A stretch of 64,000 nt of DNA from Polyangia bacterium (GTDB taxonomy: Bacteria; Myxococcota_A; Polyangia; Nannocystales; Nannocystaceae): assembly GCA_030424595.1 (NCBI GenBank), contig JAUHWG010000029.1:1-64000 (forward strand), in the 5' to 3' direction. The translations under genes and the position numbers were made by a program. The notes under the pieces were generated by a model. It was not told where the DNA came from and ran no database searches. It was given only the letters and a program-made list of their open reading frames with translations. Below, piece by piece: positions 50,130-59,476 of this stretch (positions are counted from its first letter, which is position 1; the number at the start of each line of letters is the position of its first letter).

Positions 50130-52610
50130 ATGCTAGCCTCGGCGCCGATCGTGACCGGAGCTGAGGACAGAGCAGGAGCTGCCGCTCGGCCGGGGCGACC
50201 TTCGTCGCCGCCGAGCCTCGCGTTCATCCTGGTGTGGCTTATTGCCACGAGCGTGGTCATGTCTGTGGTGATCTGCCGCGATGACCTCGTCAGCGGCGCG
50301 CTGGACAGCCTCGTCGAGCCTGAGCTGCAGACGTCTGACGAGTCCCTCTGGATCCACCTCGAGCTGCGGGGAGACGGGGGCGAGGGCGGGGGCGAGGGCG
50401 AGGGCGAGGGCGAGGGCGAGGTTGATGCCCCCGACGGGGCCGCTCTCGGCGATGCGCCCGTGGATCCGGCGTTGGACGAGCTCTCGTCGACCCTGCAGGC
50501 GAGCGCGCGCAGGATCCGGGAGGAATTTGAGGGGGTCTGGGTGCCGATCGCAGCGCCCGCCCAGGAGACCTCGGCCTGGCTCAACAGTCACCTGCTCTAC
50601 ATGATCCCGCCGGCTCAGCACGGCGAGGTGGCGTCGCTGCTCCGGCCGGAGAACATCGACGCCGCGGTCGCGGGGATCCGCGCGCGCCTCAGCTCTCCGC
50701 TCTTCGCTGTCGCCGGGGACACCCCGCGCCGCGACCCGCTCGGCCTCTCGGCGCTCTTGGGCGACACCCAGCTCGGCCTCCGGGGGCTGCCGGGCGGGGC
50801 AGAGGCGACCGCCGCAGGCGATCTTCGCTCCGCGAGCGGGCGGGCGCTGCTCCTGGAGCTGCGGACCGAGGGGGATCCCGTGGCGCTCCTCGAGGCCGTG
50901 CGGGGGGTGGCCGAGGACCCGGCGATCGAGCTGCGCGCCGACGGACCCGCCCTGCGCGAGGCGGTCAGCGCTGCGTCCGTCTCGGCCTCGCTCGGGCGCA
51001 CCTTGGTCACCGCGGCGGCGCTGGTGATGATGCTCCTCGCGCTCGGCCTGCGCCGCCTGACGCCGGTCTTCGTCAGCGCTGCGGCGACCCTCAGCGGGGT
51101 CGCGGTCTTGGTCGCGCTCGGCGGTCCGGTCGAGCTCCTCGTCGTCCCGCTCCTGGCGATGATGATCGGCTGCGCCGGCGAGGGGCAGGTCCAGCGCCAA
51201 CGGCAGCAGATCGCCGTCAGCGGCTGGGCGGGTCCCCTGATCCTCGCCTCCGCGCTCCTCCCCCTGCTCGCCGCGCCCTATCCGCTCTGGCATCGTTGGG
51301 CGCTGGCGTGGTTCGGCGCGGTGGCGGCCTTCTCGGTCGCGCTGCGGCTGCTGAGCGCTGTCCGAGGGGCGAGCGAGGCGGCGAAGGTCACCGGCCTCGG
51401 GCTCCGACTCCGAGCTTGGCCGCCGCTGGCGGTGCTCCTGTGCGGCGCTTGCTTGGCCCTGGGGGCGCTCCTCAGCGAGCGCGTCGAGGTCACAGGTCCG
51501 GCGGCGATCGAGCTCGGCGACCCTGAGCTCGGCGCCGCCCGGGAGGCGCTGCGCCGCGACTTCTTCGATCCCGACGCGCTCGTCACCCTCGACAGCCGGG
51601 GGGCCACCCTCGAAGAGGCGCTCGGGCGCTCGACCGGCGACGCCCTGGCCTTGGCGACCGGCTTCGCCGACGATCTACGGCGGCTCGACACCCCCGGCGC
51701 CTTCGTCATCACCGACGAGGAGCTCGACCGTCGCCGCGAGGCCCTCGACGGGCTCGAGCTCTCGGCGCGGATGATCGATCTCGAGGCGGCGCTGCGGCGG
51801 GCCGAGCTGCGGCCGCAGGCCTTCGCGGAGTTCCTCCGCGGGGCGGTGGACCTCAAGGCCCGACCCTCGCCGGAGACGGCGCTCGCCGGGCCCCTGAGCG
51901 GCTGGATCTCATCCCATCAGGTGGCCCATCAGGTGGCCCATCAGGTGGCCCATCAGGTGGCCCATCAGGTGGCCCATCAGGTGGCCCATCAGGTGGAGCC
52001 AGACGACGCCGATGGCGTCTCTGTCCGCTCGCGCGCGTTCCTCCAGGGGGAGCCCTCCACCACGGCGGTGCTCGGGGCTAACGGTGAGCCGCTGGCCCTG
52101 CGCGGCCCGGCGCTCGCGGAGGGGCGAGCCCGTCGGCAGCTCCGCGGGAGGCTCGGGCTCTACGCCGGAATCGGCCTCTGGATCGGCGCGCTCGTCATCT
52201 GGCTCGCGACCCGCAGCCTCGCGCTCGCGCTCGCCTCGGCGATCACCGCGGTCGCCAGCGAGTGCGCCGTCATCACCGTCCTCTGGGGCCTGGGGATCCC
52301 CCTGAGCCCCGCGCTCCTCCCCGCGTTTCTCCTGGTCGGCGCCGCGGGGATGATCGCCGGCGGGCGAGCGTGCCGGTCGATCGATCGCGAGCGGCCGCTC
52401 CTCGTCTCGGCGATGCTCCTCGCGAGCCTCTGCCAGGTCGCCGGCGGCCTCGCCCTCGTCGCCACCCGCGAGCCGAGCTGGCAGGCCTTTGGGATCGCCC
52501 TGGCCAGCGGCTGCGCGATCGCCCCGGGCCTCGGGATCTTCGCCACACCGGGGCTCTATCGCCTGCTTGGCCGGGTCCTCCGCGAGGGCCCGAAGGAGGC
52601 CCGCCGATGA
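50130..52610 (+). CDS. MMPL/RND-like exporter with tandem-repeat insertions
   Basis: 826 residues from ATG 50130. One N-terminal span, a large periplasmic loop, a bundle of spans at ~300-430, a second span-loop (~435-690) and another bundle to the end give the duplicated RND topology. It lacks clear proton-relay motifs and is shorter than classical RND pumps, as in MMPL/HpnN-type lipid exporters. Two repeat tracts lie in the loops: (GE)n (50378-50421) and seven HQVA units (51913-51996). Its stop overlaps the start of a LolA-like gene, suggesting export of a lipid to the outer membrane. Confidence 0.72.
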   Translation: MLASAPIVTGAEDRAGAAARPGRPSSPPSLAFILVWLIATSVVMSVVICRDDLVSGALDSLVEPELQTSDESLWIHLELRGDGGEGGGEGEGEGEGEVDAPDGAALGDAPVDPALDELSSTLQASARRIREEFEGVWVPIAAPAQETSAWLNSHLLYMIPPAQHGEVASLLRPENIDAAVAGIRARLSSPLFAVAGDTPRRDPLGLSALLGDTQLGLRGLPGGAEATAAGDLRSASGRALLLELRTEGDPVALLEAVRGVAEDPAIELRADGPALREAVSAASVSASLGRTLVTAAALVMMLLALGLRRLTPVFVSAAATLSGVAVLVALGGPVELLVVPLLAMMIGCAGEGQVQRQRQQIAVSGWAGPLILASALLPLLAAPYPLWHRWALAWFGAVAAFSVALRLLSAVRGASEAAKVTGLGLRLRAWPPLAVLLCGACLALGALLSERVEVTGPAAIELGDPELGAAREALRRDFFDPDALVTLDSRGATLEEALGRSTGDALALATGFADDLRRLDTPGAFVITDEELDRRREALDGLELSARMIDLEAALRRAELRPQAFAEFLRGAVDLKARPSPETALAGPLSGWISSHQVAHQVAHQVAHQVAHQVAHQVAHQVEPDDADGVSVRSRAFLQGEPSTTAVLGANGEPLALRGPALAEGRARRQLRGRLGLYAGIGLWIGALVIWLATRSLALALASAITAVASECAVITVLWGLGIPLSPALLPAFLLVGAAGMIAGGRACRSIDRERPLLVSAMLLASLCQVAGGLALVATREPSWQAFGIALASGCAIAPGLGIFATPGLYRLLGRVLREGPKEARR
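50378..50421. repeat. GAGGGC hexanucleotide repeat in exporter gene
   Basis: An in-frame tract encodes alternating Gly-Glu in the first periplasmic loop of the exporter. The same unit occurs in the element gene at 7242-7269. Confidence 0.85.
51913..51996. repeat. Seven perfect 12-bp repeats (CCCATCAGGTGG) in exporter gene
   Basis: Seven identical tandem copies encode an (HQVA)-type run in the second periplasmic loop. No synonymous changes are seen between copies, so the expansion looks recent. Confidence 0.95.
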
Positions 52611-53350
52611 GGCATCAGCGCCCAGGCTCGCCGCTCGCCGCTCGACCGAGCGGGCCGACGCTCCAGCGTCGGACTCTCCTCGTCGGGCTCGCGTGCTTCG
52701 GCGGGATGATCGTGCTGCCGAGCTCCGGGCTCGCGCGTGAGCGGGTGATCGGCCGCCGCCTCGAGCTTTGGCGGAGCTACGCCGCCACCACGCAGAACCT
52801 GGTCGCGAACCTGACGACGACCCGCGACTCGTCGCTCTACGCCGACGGCAAGTCGCGGAGCATCCCGGGCACGCTGGTCTTCGTCGCCCCCGATCGTCTC
52901 CTCCTCCACGACGACGATCCGGAGGGGTCGACGACCCTCATCGACGGCCCGCGCGCGTCGATCCTCGCCAACGGCGAGGGTGCGCAGAGCGTCCCTGAGC
53001 TGCGCCCCAACCCGGGGCTGCGCTGGCTCGCGAGGCTCCTCGTCGGCGCCTTCGCGCCGCCGCCGTCGGACCCGGAGGCGCCGACCGCCTTTGAGATCGA
53101 CGCTCGCCTCTCGCGCCCGCGCGGCGCAGGGATTCGCCTCACGGTCGCGCCTCCGCAGGGATCGCCTGTCCGGAGGGTCATCCGAACTGTGACGATCTCG
53201 CTGGCGCCGACCTCGGGCGCGATCGACAGGGTGGAGATCATCGAGAGCGCCGGCGATCGGCTGGTTCTCGAGCTCTCAGGGCTGCAGAAGAACCTCGAGG
53301 CGGGCCCGCTCGCCGAGGTTCTGCGCTCGATCGATCCGCGGAGCGCTTAG
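52607..53350 (+). CDS. LolA-like periplasmic lipid/lipoprotein carrier
   Basis: 247 residues; the ATG overlaps the exporter stop (ATGA). A signal-like segment with an arginine pair (RRTLLVGLACFGGMIVLPSS) leads into a beta-rich domain with TQNLVANLTTTRDSSLY and GTLVFVAPDRLLLHDDD, as in LolA-like proteins that accompany MMPL exporters. It would carry a hydrophobic cargo from the inner-membrane exporter across the periplasm. The pairing by overlap supports this. Confidence 0.7.
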   Translation: MRHQRPGSPLAARPSGPTLQRRTLLVGLACFGGMIVLPSSGLARERVIGRRLELWRSYAATTQNLVANLTTTRDSSLYADGKSRSIPGTLVFVAPDRLLLHDDDPEGSTTLIDGPRASILANGEGAQSVPELRPNPGLRWLARLLVGAFAPPPSDPEAPTAFEIDARLSRPRGAGIRLTVAPPQGSPVRRVIRTVTISLAPTSGAIDRVEIIESAGDRLVLELSGLQKNLEAGPLAEVLRSIDPRSA

Positions 53351-53528
53351 GAGGCCGACGTGCGGCAGGCCCGCCGCCTACCGCAGGGGCTGCGTCGGAG
53401 GCCGCATCGTCTTCGTTCTCGCCGAGATCCCCGGTTGCCCGGCCCTGAGGGCCACGCCTGGGATGTCCGGGGGAGTGCGACAAATTGCCGTATTCGCGAT
53501 AGGGACGGGCGTCCCTATGGTCACGGCG

Positions 53529-54386
53529 ATGCATCGCAGCGCACGACTCCTCGCCTTCATCACGCCCCTCGTCCTCGCCGCCTGCAGCGGCGGCGAAGAG
53601 AGCACCGCTGGCACGGTGACGATCCGCTTCGCGCCGATGGTCGGCGACGCGAGCTTCGCCTGCGGCCAGAGCTACGACGGGCTCGGGCTGACCGACGCGA
53701 CCGCCGAGGTCAATGACTTTCGCCTCTACGTCCACGACCTCACGGTCGTCCACGCCGACGGCAGCCGCGAGCCGCTGATGCTCACCGACGACGAGTGGCA
53801 GTCGAACGGCACCGTCCTCCTCGACTTCGAGGACGCGTCCGGCGGGTGCGTCGGCACCCCCGAGACCAACATGGCGATCGAGGGCGAGGTGCTCGACACC
53901 GGCGACATCACGGGGGTCGAGTTCACGATCGGCGTCCCCGGCGAAGACAACCACCTCGACAGCGCGTCGGCCCCGGCCCCGCTTAACATCCCCGGCATGT
54001 ACTGGAGCTGGATGGGCGGCTACAAGTACGCCCGCGTCGAGTTCACCGCCTCCGGCGGCGAGCCCTTCCTCTTCCACCTGGGCGCCACCGGCTGCACGGG
54101 GACCACCGCCGACGGGTTCACCTGCAGCACCGAGAACCGGGTGACGCTCAGCGTCGACGGCTTCGATCCCGCGGCTGACGCGATCGCCGTCGATCTCCAG
54201 GCGCTCGTCGCCGACAGCGACATGACCACCGCCAACGACAAGGAGGTCGATCCGATCGACGGCTGCATGTCCGGGCCGATGGACCCGGAGTGTCCGCCGC
54301 TCTTCACGGCGATGGGGCTCGAGCACGCGACCGGCGGGACAAACCCCGGGGGACAGACCGTCTTCCGGGTGGTAGACAAGCCCTAG
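53529..54386 (+). CDS. mbnP: MbnP-like protein of the metallo-mystery pair (four-Cys)
   Basis: 285 residues from ATG 53529. The signal peptide ends in a lipobox-like VLAACSGG. The protein matches the MXAN_0976/AZL_007920 family: VTIRFAPMVGDASFACGQ near the start, VNDFRLYVHDL, GVEFTIGVPG, and YWSWMGGYKYARVEF. In methanotrophs a Trp of MbnP is converted to kynurenine by the partner MbnH, and the protein binds copper. The partner lies directly downstream, which makes the call firm. It is exported and probably periplasmic or surface-anchored. Confidence 0.85.
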   Translation: MHRSARLLAFITPLVLAACSGGEESTAGTVTIRFAPMVGDASFACGQSYDGLGLTDATAEVNDFRLYVHDLTVVHADGSREPLMLTDDEWQSNGTVLLDFEDASGGCVGTPETNMAIEGEVLDTGDITGVEFTIGVPGEDNHLDSASAPAPLNIPGMYWSWMGGYKYARVEFTASGGEPFLFHLGATGCTGTTADGFTCSTENRVTLSVDGFDPAADAIAVDLQALVADSDMTTANDKEVDPIDGCMSGPMDPECPPLFTAMGLEHATGGTNPGGQTVFRVVDKP

Positions 54387-54407
54387 GAGCTGAGGCGACC
54401 GTTGGTG

Positions 54408-55646
54408 ATGATGAACCTCGAGAAGACCGCGCGAGCGCGCGCGTACGCTGGCTCGACTGGGCGGCTGTACGGGCGGCTGTACGGGCGGTTGTACGGGCGG
54501 TTGTACGGGGTGATGCTCCTGACGCTCGCCTTCGGGGTTACCTCCGCCTGCGAGCCGACGACTGAGGAGCCGGAGCCGGAGCCCTACGTCTGGGACCTCC
54601 CGGAGGGCTTCCCCGAGCCCTATGTCCCCGAGGACAACCCGATGAGCGCGGCGAAGGTCGAGCTCGGGCGCTATCTCTTCTACGACGTCCGCCTCTCGGC
54701 CAACGAGACCTTCTCCTGCGGGAGCTGCCATGAGCAGGCGCGGGGCTTCGCCGACGGCAAGGCGCTGCCCGAGGGATCGACCGGCGACATCGTCCCGCGC
54801 AACGCGATGTCCCTCGCCAACATCGCCTACTTCCCGACCTACACCTGGGCCAACCCCAACCTCGAGCTCCTAGAGCAGCAGGCGAGGGTGCCGATCTTCG
54901 GCGAGCACCCGGTCGAGCTCGGCGCGACCGGCCACGAAGACGAGATCCTCCGCCGCTTCAGCGACGACGAGGACTACCAGGAGCGCTTCGCGGCCGCCTT
55001 CCCGGACGACGCGGATCCCTTCAGCTTCGACAACATCGTCTACGCGATCGCCAGCTTCGAGCGGACCATGGTCTCCGGCGACGCGCCCTACGATCGCTAC
55101 CTCTACGGCGCCGATCCGAGCGCTGTCTCCGAGGGGGCCAAGCGGGGCTTCCAGCTCTTCTTCTCCGAGCGCTTCGAGTGCTACCACTGCCACGCTGGCC
55201 TCAACCTCGCGGCCGCCTTCTTCGCCGCCGAGTCGACCCAGCGCGAGCTCAGCTTCTTCAACACGGGGCTCTACAACATCGACGGCGCGGGCGGCTATCC
55301 TCTCCCGAACGTCGGCCTCTTCGAGTTCACCGACAAGCCCGCCGACATGGGGCGCTACCGGGCCCCGAGCCTGCGCAACATCGAGGTCACCGGGCCCTAT
55401 ATGCACGACGGCAGCGTCGAGACCCTGGAGGAGGTCATCGATCTCTACGCCGCCGGCGGTCGCGAGCTGAAGGAGGGCCCCTACGCCGGAGACGGCCGCG
55501 AGAGCCCCTACAAGGATCCCCTGGTCCGGGGCTTTGAGATGACCGAGGACGAGAAGCTCGACCTCCTCGAGTTCCTCTACAGCTTCACCGACGAGACCTT
55601 CCTCAGCGATCCGGCGCTCAGCGATCCCTTCGCCGACGGCGCGTAG
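54408..55646 (+). CDS. mbnH: MbnH-like di-heme enzyme
   Basis: 412 residues from ATG 54408 (TTG 54402 and GTG 54405 are in frame). Two c-type heme sites are present, CGSCH at ~104-108 and CYHCH at ~258-262, in the layout of di-heme cytochrome c peroxidase relatives of the MXAN_0977/MbnH family. Late motifs YRAPSLRNIEVTGPYMHDG are conserved. It uses a high-valent di-heme state to oxidise a Trp of MbnP. The signal segment ends FGVTSACEPT, lipobox-like. Four 12-bp repeats just before it encode GRLY units, an odd insertion in the n-region. Confidence 0.88.
   Translation: MMNLEKTARARAYAGSTGRLYGRLYGRLYGRLYGVMLLTLAFGVTSACEPTTEEPEPEPYVWDLPEGFPEPYVPEDNPMSAAKVELGRYLFYDVRLSANETFSCGSCHEQARGFADGKALPEGSTGDIVPRNAMSLANIAYFPTYTWANPNLELLEQQARVPIFGEHPVELGATGHEDEILRRFSDDEDYQERFAAAFPDDADPFSFDNIVYAIASFERTMVSGDAPYDRYLYGADPSAVSEGAKRGFQLFFSERFECYHCHAGLNLAAAFFAAESTQRELSFFNTGLYNIDGAGGYPLPNVGLFEFTDKPADMGRYRAPSLRNIEVTGPYMHDGSVETLEEVIDLYAAGGRELKEGPYAGDGRESPYKDPLVRGFEMTEDEKLDLLEFLYSFTDETFLSDPALSDPFADGA
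54459..54506. repeat. Four 12-bp repeats (GGGCGG[CT]TGTAC) in mbnH signal region
   Basis: Four tandem copies with one C/T difference encode (GRLY)4 just before the hydrophobic signal segment. They extend and add charge to the n-region. Confidence 0.92.
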
Positions 55647-55751
55647 GTCGGAGTTCGCGACCGGCGGCCTCCCTGCGGACGAGCTCGAGGCGATGACGTC
55701 AGCGGGGGATGAGGCGGTCAGCTCCGCGGCCGCCTCGTGTATGGTCGGCGG

Positions 55752-56510
55752 ATGCACGTCGTCGTCACCGGAGCCTCCAGCGGAATTGGCGAGGCGATCG
55801 CCCGCGAGTACATCGCCCGCGGCGCCGCCGTCACCTTGATCGCCCGCCGCCGGGCGCTCTTGGAGGCGATCGCCGAGTCTGCGCCTGCGGGGAAGACCTG
55901 CGTGCTGGACCGCGACTTGAGCCAGAGCGAGGCGGCGCCGGCCATCCTCGCCGAGGCGGAGGCCGCCTTGGGTCCCATCGACGTGCTGATCAACAACGCC
56001 GGGATCCAGATCGTCGGCCCCGTTACCGTCACGGACTTCGACGACGCGACCCGCCTCCTCCACCTCGACCTCCACACGCCGCTGCGCCTGACCCACGCGA
56101 TCCTGCCGTCGATGATCGCCCGCCGCTCGGGGACGATCGTCGACATCGCCTCCGTCGCCGCGCTCGCCCCGACCCCCGGCATGTTCTTCTACAACGCCGC
56201 CAAGGGGGGGCTCGCGGCCGCCTCCGAGGGGCTGCGCGCGGAGGTCAAGCCCTACGGCGTCCACGTCGTCACGGTCTACCCGGGCCCCGTCGAGTCGGCG
56301 ATGGAGGCCGCGGCCCGGACCCACTACGAGGAGAGCGCGGTGATGGGCGGTCTCCCCACCGGCAAGCCGGAGCTCCTCGCCCGTCGGATCGCCAGCGCCG
56401 TCGAGCGTCGCCGTCCGCGGGTCATCTATCCGCGGGTCTACGTCCTCTCGCGGCTCTTCCCGGGGCTCACCCGCTGGGTCACGGATCGCATGACGCCGGC
56501 GCTGCGCTAG
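55752..56510 (+). CDS. Short-chain dehydrogenase/reductase
   Basis: 252 residues from ATG 55752. It has the cofactor motif TGASSGIG, NNAG at the usual place, the catalytic Ser in DIASVAALAP and YxxxK in FFYNAAKGG. The Arg pair after the second strand (LIARRR) suggests NADP(H). It belongs to the classical SDR family and reduces or oxidises an alcohol or carbonyl of unknown identity. The C-terminal RLFPGLTRWVTDRM is amphipathic, as in family members acting on lipids. No operon partner is evident. Confidence 0.88.
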   Translation: MHVVVTGASSGIGEAIAREYIARGAAVTLIARRRALLEAIAESAPAGKTCVLDRDLSQSEAAPAILAEAEAALGPIDVLINNAGIQIVGPVTVTDFDDATRLLHLDLHTPLRLTHAILPSMIARRSGTIVDIASVAALAPTPGMFFYNAAKGGLAAASEGLRAEVKPYGVHVVTVYPGPVESAMEAAARTHYEESAVMGGLPTGKPELLARRIASAVERRRPRVIYPRVYVLSRLFPGLTRWVTDRMTPALR

Positions 56511-56552
56511 CGGCCGGTCGGTGGAGCGGGACGCGGCGGTCGTCGCCGAGCC

Positions 56553-56594
56553 CAGTCCAGCTCAGTCCAGCTCAGCTCAGCTCAGCTCAGCTCA
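56553..56594. repeat. Pentanucleotide repeat (CTCAG)n
   Basis: Two CAGTC-containing units are followed by about five CTCAG units, between the convergent SDR and molybdoenzyme genes, a few bases from the latter's stop. Confidence 0.85.
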
Positions 56595-56601
56595 AGAGGG
56601 C

Positions 56602-57303
56602 TCAGCCGCGGCTGTAGCGATCGTTGCGCCAGGGGTAGGCGGTGTCCGAATAGCCGCTGCGCTCCCAAAAGCCGAGCCGGTTCTCAGGCAGGAGCTCGAT
56701 CCGCGAGACCCACTTCGCGCCCTTCCAGGCGTAGAGCTGCGGGGTGATCACCCGCACCGGCCCGCCGTGGGCCCGCTCCAGAGGCGCGCCGTCGGCCTCG
56801 TAGACCAGGAGCACGTCGGGCTTGACCGCCTCGGCCATCGCAAAGTTGGTCGTGTACCCGTCCGAGGCGTGGAAGAAGAGGTGGCGGGCCTCCTCCTCTG
56901 GCTCGACCGTGGCGAGGACGTCGAGGAGACGGACGCCGCGCCAGCGGATCCCGAGCTTCGACCAGGTCGTCACGCAGTGGAAGTCGCTGGTGTCCTCGAC
57001 CTGCTCGAGCGCCATCAGATCCTCCCAGGTCAGGGTCCGCGGCGAGCGGCAGGCCCCGTCCAGCTGGAGCCGCCACTTCTCCCGGGGGATCTGGGGCTTG
57101 GTCCCGAGGTCGAGCACTGGCCACTTCTTGGTCCGGTGCTGACCGGGGGGGAGCTCGGGCATCCCGTGCCGGTTCGTCGGACCTGTCCCCTGGGGCTTGT
57201 CATCGGCGAGGGACGGGGTCGCCAACATCTGCGCCTCGAAGCGGCTGCGGAGCTTCATCCGCGCGGCGACGATCTTGCCTAGCTTGCTCTGGTCTTCGGC
57301 CAT
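56602..57303 (-). CDS. Sulfite-oxidase-like molybdopterin oxidoreductase
   Basis: 233 residues from the ATG complementary to 57301-57303. The domain carries the molybdenum-ligating Cys in FHCVTTWSKLGIRWRG, and the later WKGAKWVSRIELL and FWERSGYSDTAYPWRNDRY are conserved in cytoplasmic sulfite-oxidase-family proteins. It lacks the dimerisation domain, a heme domain and a Tat signal, so it is a small cytoplasmic member whose substrate is unknown. No membrane partner like MsrQ is adjacent. Confidence 0.85.
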   Translation of the reverse strand: MAEDQSKLGKIVAARMKLRSRFEAQMLATPSLADDKPQGTGPTNRHGMPELPPGQHRTKKWPVLDLGTKPQIPREKWRLQLDGACRSPRTLTWEDLMALEQVEDTSDFHCVTTWSKLGIRWRGVRLLDVLATVEPEEEARHLFFHASDGYTTNFAMAEAVKPDVLLVYEADGAPLERAHGGPVRVITPQLYAWKGAKWVSRIELLPENRLGFWERSGYSDTAYPWRNDRYSRG

Positions 57304-57403
57304 GGTCGGATCCCTACCTCGCGGTCCTGCCCGGGCCCGGTCCTGCCCAGGCCCGGGCCTGTCCAGGGCCGGTCCTGCCGGGGCCCGGACGGCCCGGCCC
57401 CGC

Positions 57404-59476
57404 TCAGCTGACGCCAGCGAGGAGCGTGTTGAAGTCGGCCTCGGAGATGATCTTGAGCGGGGCGCCCTTGGCGATCTGCGCCTCGGCCTTCTTGATCTTG
57501 GAGGACTTCTTGCCGCTCGCCAGCTCATCGCCGCCGACGACCAGGTAGGAGAGGGTCTTGGAGACGCCGCTCGGGGTCTCCGCGCCGAGCGCCCGGACCT
57601 TCGCCTGGGCCTCGTTGCGGGTGCAGGTCGTCAGCGCGCCTGTAAAGAGGAAGCTCTGGCCGGAGAGGGCCCCGTCCGCGGCGGGGACGTCCGTGGGCAG
57701 CGCCGCCTCCCCCTCGATCACGGTGATGTGCTCCAGGAGCCCGTCGATCAGCGGGGCCCGCTCCTTCAGGCCGTCGACGATCGCGTCGGCGATCGCGTCC
57801 TTGATCCCCTTGATCGCCATCAGGTCGTCGCGGGTGGCGGCGCGGATCGCTGCCAAGGTGCCGAAGCTGGCCCCGAGGAGGGTGCCGTTTTGCCGGCCGA
57901 GGTGCTCGACCCCGAGGGACTTGAGGAAGGTCGGCAGCGGCACCTCGCGGTGGGCGTCGACCTGCTCGATCAGCCGCTTGGCGCTCTTGTCCCCGAGGCG
58001 ATCGAGGCCGGCGAGATCACCCTGACGGAGGCGGTAGAAGTCGATCGGGCTGCTGAGGAGCCCGGCGTCGACCGCCTGGGCGACGATCTTGGGGCCGAAG
58101 CCCTGGATGTCGATCACCTTGGCGAAGTGCTCGAGCTCCTTGAGCCCGGCCTGGTCGCAGTTCTTCGGGTCGGCGCACCAGAGGAACTCGCCCTCGCGCT
58201 TCTTTCGCCGCTCGACCTTGCCCTTGCAGGCTGGGCAGGCGGTCGGGACCTCGAAGGGGATCGCCCCCGGGCCCTCCTCGGCGACCGACTCGACCTGGGG
58301 GATGACGCCGCCGCGGCGGCTCATCTCGACCTTGCAGCCGCGGGTCAGGCCGAGCTCCAGGAAGCGGTTGACGTTGTGGAGGCTGGCCCGGCCGATCATC
58401 GCCCCGCTCAGCTCCAGGGGCTCGACGATCGCGACCGGGGTGATCGTCCCGTTGCGGGAGACCGACCAGAGCACGTCGAGCAGCTCGGTGTGGCCGACGA
58501 CGCCCTGGAATTTGTAGGCGATCGCGTAGCGCGGGTGATGGCCGGTCTCGCCTAAACGGGCGTGCTCGGAGGTCAGCGAGGCCCGGTAGACGACGCCGTC
58601 GATCTCGTAGTCGAGCCCCGGGCGATCCTTGACGAAGCGCTCAAAGGTCGCCTGCAGCTCCTCCTTCTTGGCGATCTCAAAGCCCTCGACGCGGAAGCCG
58701 ACCGCCTTCAGGAGCTCGAACTTGGCCCGCTCGTCCGGCAGGTCGGGGCCGATCACGTCGTAGGGGAAGAACGAGAGGTGGGCTGCGCGGCTCTTGCTCG
58801 GGTCCTTCTGCTTGACCGAGCCGGCGGTCAGGTTGCGCGGGTGGGAGTGCTCCTCTTTGTAGAGCTCGAAGTGGCTGAGCGTCATGTAGAGCTCGCCGCG
58901 GACCTCGACCTCGATCCCCTCGGCGTGCTCCGCCTTGATCGTCGTCGGCACGTCGGCGATCCCCATGACGTTGACGGTGATGTCCTCGCCCTCGGTACCC
59001 GAGCCGCGGGTCGCCGCCAAGACAAGCGCGCCCTTCTCGTCGTAGCGCAGCGAGCAGGCGATCCCGTCCATCTTCGGCATGACGACGAAGTCGCCGGTGA
59101 TCTTGTCGGCCCAGGAGAGGAGATCGGCCTCGTTGTAGCACTTGCCCAGCGAGAGCATCGGCCGCTTGTGGACGACGGTCGCCCCCAGGCGCTCGCCGGG
59201 CGGGAGGCGGATCGCCTCGTCGGCGTCGAGCTTGGGACCGTCGGAGGGGGTCGGCCCCATCTCGCCGAGGACGGCGGCGTCCGGGTCGAGCTTGCGCAGG
59301 CGCTCGACCAGGCGGTCGTAGAGCGGGTCGGAGAGGGTCGGCGCGTCGTTGTCCCAGTACTCGCGGTTGGCCCGGCGCAGGAGCACCTCGAGGCCAGCTT
59401 GCGTGAGGGTCGGGAGGGCCGCCTCGACTGCGGCCTCGTCCATGGTTTCGAGGGTGCTGAGCTCAGGGTCGGACAT
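57404..59476 (-). CDS. ligA: NAD+-dependent DNA ligase
   Basis: 690 residues from the ATG complementary to 59474-59476. Order of domains: Ia with NAD-binding YWDNDAPTLSDPLYD; adenylation domain with the active Lys135 in KMDG, RGSGTEGEDIT and YEIDGVVYR; OB fold; a four-Cys zinc finger (CPACKGKV...LWCADPKNCDQ); helix-hairpin-helix repeats (DLAGLDRLGDKSAKRL, LMAIKGIKDAIADAI); and a BRCT domain at the end (LFTGALTTCTRNEAQ). It seals nicks in DNA replication and repair. Length fits the family. It is isolated from other replication genes here. Confidence 0.93.
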   Translation of the reverse strand: MSDPELSTLETMDEAAVEAALPTLTQAGLEVLLRRANREYWDNDAPTLSDPLYDRLVERLRKLDPDAAVLGEMGPTPSDGPKLDADEAIRLPPGERLGATVVHKRPMLSLGKCYNEADLLSWADKITGDFVVMPKMDGIACSLRYDEKGALVLAATRGSGTEGEDITVNVMGIADVPTTIKAEHAEGIEVEVRGELYMTLSHFELYKEEHSHPRNLTAGSVKQKDPSKSRAAHLSFFPYDVIGPDLPDERAKFELLKAVGFRVEGFEIAKKEELQATFERFVKDRPGLDYEIDGVVYRASLTSEHARLGETGHHPRYAIAYKFQGVVGHTELLDVLWSVSRNGTITPVAIVEPLELSGAMIGRASLHNVNRFLELGLTRGCKVEMSRRGGVIPQVESVAEEGPGAIPFEVPTACPACKGKVERRKKREGEFLWCADPKNCDQAGLKELEHFAKVIDIQGFGPKIVAQAVDAGLLSSPIDFYRLRQGDLAGLDRLGDKSAKRLIEQVDAHREVPLPTFLKSLGVEHLGRQNGTLLGASFGTLAAIRAATRDDLMAIKGIKDAIADAIVDGLKERAPLIDGLLEHITVIEGEAALPTDVPAADGALSGQSFLFTGALTTCTRNEAQAKVRALGAETPSGVSKTLSYLVVGGDELASGKKSSKIKKAEAQIAKGAPLKIISEADFNTLLAGVS

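Noticed and set aside
51913-51996. CRISPR-like tandem repeats
   Set aside because: Units are contiguous without spacers and lie in a coding frame; the same holds for the other tandem repeats in the window.
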